Under the pieces are notes generated by a model, which ran no database searches, was not told the DNA's origin, and saw nothing but the letters and a program-made list of their open reading frames with translations. A DNA stretch of 5,135 nt from JAUVYV01 sp964394625 (GTDB taxonomy: Bacteria > Planctomycetota > Phycisphaerae > Sedimentisphaerales > Anaerobacaceae). Within the stretch, counting starts at the first letter, position 1. Every line of letters starts with the position of its first letter. Positions 4,478-5,135 of this stretch are shown here, one piece after another. Position numbers and translations under genes: made by a program. Where the stretch lies: NCBI GenBank assembly GCA_964394625.1, contig CAYMYK010000212.1, forward strand, positions 1-5,135. Direction: 5' to 3'.

Positions 4478-5135
4478 ATGGGAGTTTTTGACAAGCTGTT
4501 TTCGCAATCGCCTTTTGTGGCGCTTCAAGAGCATTCGAGGAAGGTTCACGAGTGTGTGGAGCTTTTGCGGCCTCTTGCCGAGGCGCTGCTGGCGGAGGAT
4601 TACGACAAGTTAGAAGATTTGCACAATCTGATGAGCAAGACCGAGCACGAGGCGGACCAGATAAAGGACGGGCTTCGCGACAAAATCAACAAGATGTATT
4701 TTCTGTCGGTAGGGCGGTCGGAGCTGAGCCGGTTTCTGGCATACGAAGACGATGTGGCGGATGCGGCGGAGGATTTTGCGGTGATACTGCTTCTTCGCAG
4801 GACGAGGATGCCGGAAGAGCTGAAGGGCGACTTCACGGCGTTTGTCGAGCAGGTGATAAGCGTGAGCGAGCATCTGATGAGCTTATCGGATAAGCTCTCG
4901 CCGCTTGCGGAGGCGGCGTTCACGGGAGAGCAGGCACAGGAGATGCTTGATGCGATAGACAGAATAGGCGAGGAGGAATGGCAGAGCGACCGGTTGGAGA
5001 GGAAATTCGCGCGTCACTTTTACAGTATGGAAAAGGAGCTTGACCCGATAACGGTGATGTTTCTGGACAAGTACTGCCAGGCGCTGAGCGCGGTGTCGAA
5101 TGCGGCGGAAAAGGCGGCGAAGTACCTGCGACTGA
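4478..5135 (+). CDS. DUF47/PhoU-like phosphate-transport accessory protein, 3' end cut by window
   Basis: DUF47 (TIGR00153) proteins are all-helical PhoU-like cytoplasmic proteins usually encoded beside a PiT permease and thought to regulate it; the exact mechanism is not settled. The ATG at 4478 is preceded by AAGGAG at 4465-4470 with seven bases between, and an in-frame TGA at 4463-4465 rules out an earlier start. The 219 residues present begin MGVFDKLF, as in many family members. PhoU-like helices carry LHNLMSKTEHEADQIKD (about 49-65), where E/D-rich ExxxD positions bind metal in PhoU relatives, and LAYEDDVADAAEDFAV (about 87-102). A second acidic segment, IGEEEWQSDRLERKFARHF, lies near 167-185. 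The frame runs off the window at YLRL; the family is normally 205-225 residues, so only a few residues are missing. Six of seven Ile codons are ATA, as in the transporter. The spacer from 4310 to 4477 holds no clear terminator or promoter, so co-transcription is possible but not shown. Confidence 0.92.
   Translation, partial: MGVFDKLFSQSPFVALQEHSRKVHECVELLRPLAEALLAEDYDKLEDLHNLMSKTEHEADQIKDGLRDKINKMYFLSVGRSELSRFLAYEDDVADAAEDFAVILLLRRTRMPEELKGDFTAFVEQVISVSEHLMSLSDKLSPLAEAAFTGEQAQEMLDAIDRIGEEEWQSDRLERKFARHFYSMEKELDPITVMFLDKYCQALSAVSNAAEKAAKYLRL

Noticed and set aside
4279..4494. 71-codon minus-strand frame over the transporter-DUF47 spacer
   Set aside because: It overlaps the ends of both real genes, has no convincing ribosome binding site and no recognised similarity.
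4552..4923. Alternative frames on both strands within the DUF47 gene
   Set aside because: The DUF47 frame explains this DNA, and the alternatives are low-complexity shadows.

Overview
The window reads as chromosomal DNA of a diderm (Gram-negative-type) bacterium. It carries an outer-membrane TonB-dependent receptor with a typical C-terminal beta-barrel ending. The intergenic-repeat style (GAGATTGC...GCAATGAC elements, AT-rich ATTATTGAT elements, G tracts) and the pairing of a TonB receptor with a YfiR-like protein would suit Planctomycetota or a related environmental lineage. That placement is an impression, not something the sequence proves.

Layout, all genes on the + strand. (1) 2-1633: 3' part of a TonB-dependent receptor, cut by the window start. 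(2) 1663-1947: a YfiR/DUF4154-type secreted protein with a good signal peptide and N-terminal domain half, but about half the usual length, ending just after a T6 tract. (3) 1948-2349: non-coding or decayed DNA with a dispersed-repeat fragment and a possible extended -10 promoter. (4) 2350-2457: a 35-residue lysine-rich small ORF with a strong Shine-Dalgarno, missed by a length cutoff, followed directly by a long hairpin. (5) 2496-3040: a gene-free zone packed with dispersed repeats, hairpins and poly-G tracts. (6) 3068-4309: a complete PiT-family inorganic phosphate transporter with a TTG start. (7) 4478-5135: a DUF47/PhoU-like protein, complete except for its last few residues.

Two functional pairs stand out. 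Receptor plus YfiR-like protein is the start of a module that normally continues with a membrane diguanylate cyclase or sensor kinase; here the second gene is truncated and no third is present, so the module looks eroded. PiT plus DUF47 is a well-known phosphate-transport pair, the DUF47 protein being the probable regulator or partner of the permease.

Codon use splits the window in two. By hand count the PiT gene uses ATA for about 25 of 33 isoleucines and the DUF47 gene for 6 of 7, whereas the receptor uses ATA, ATC and ATT about evenly. The repeat zone lies between the two halves. I did not find a clear new system; the most unusual items are the free-standing small lysine-rich gene, the repeat cluster and the decayed signalling module.
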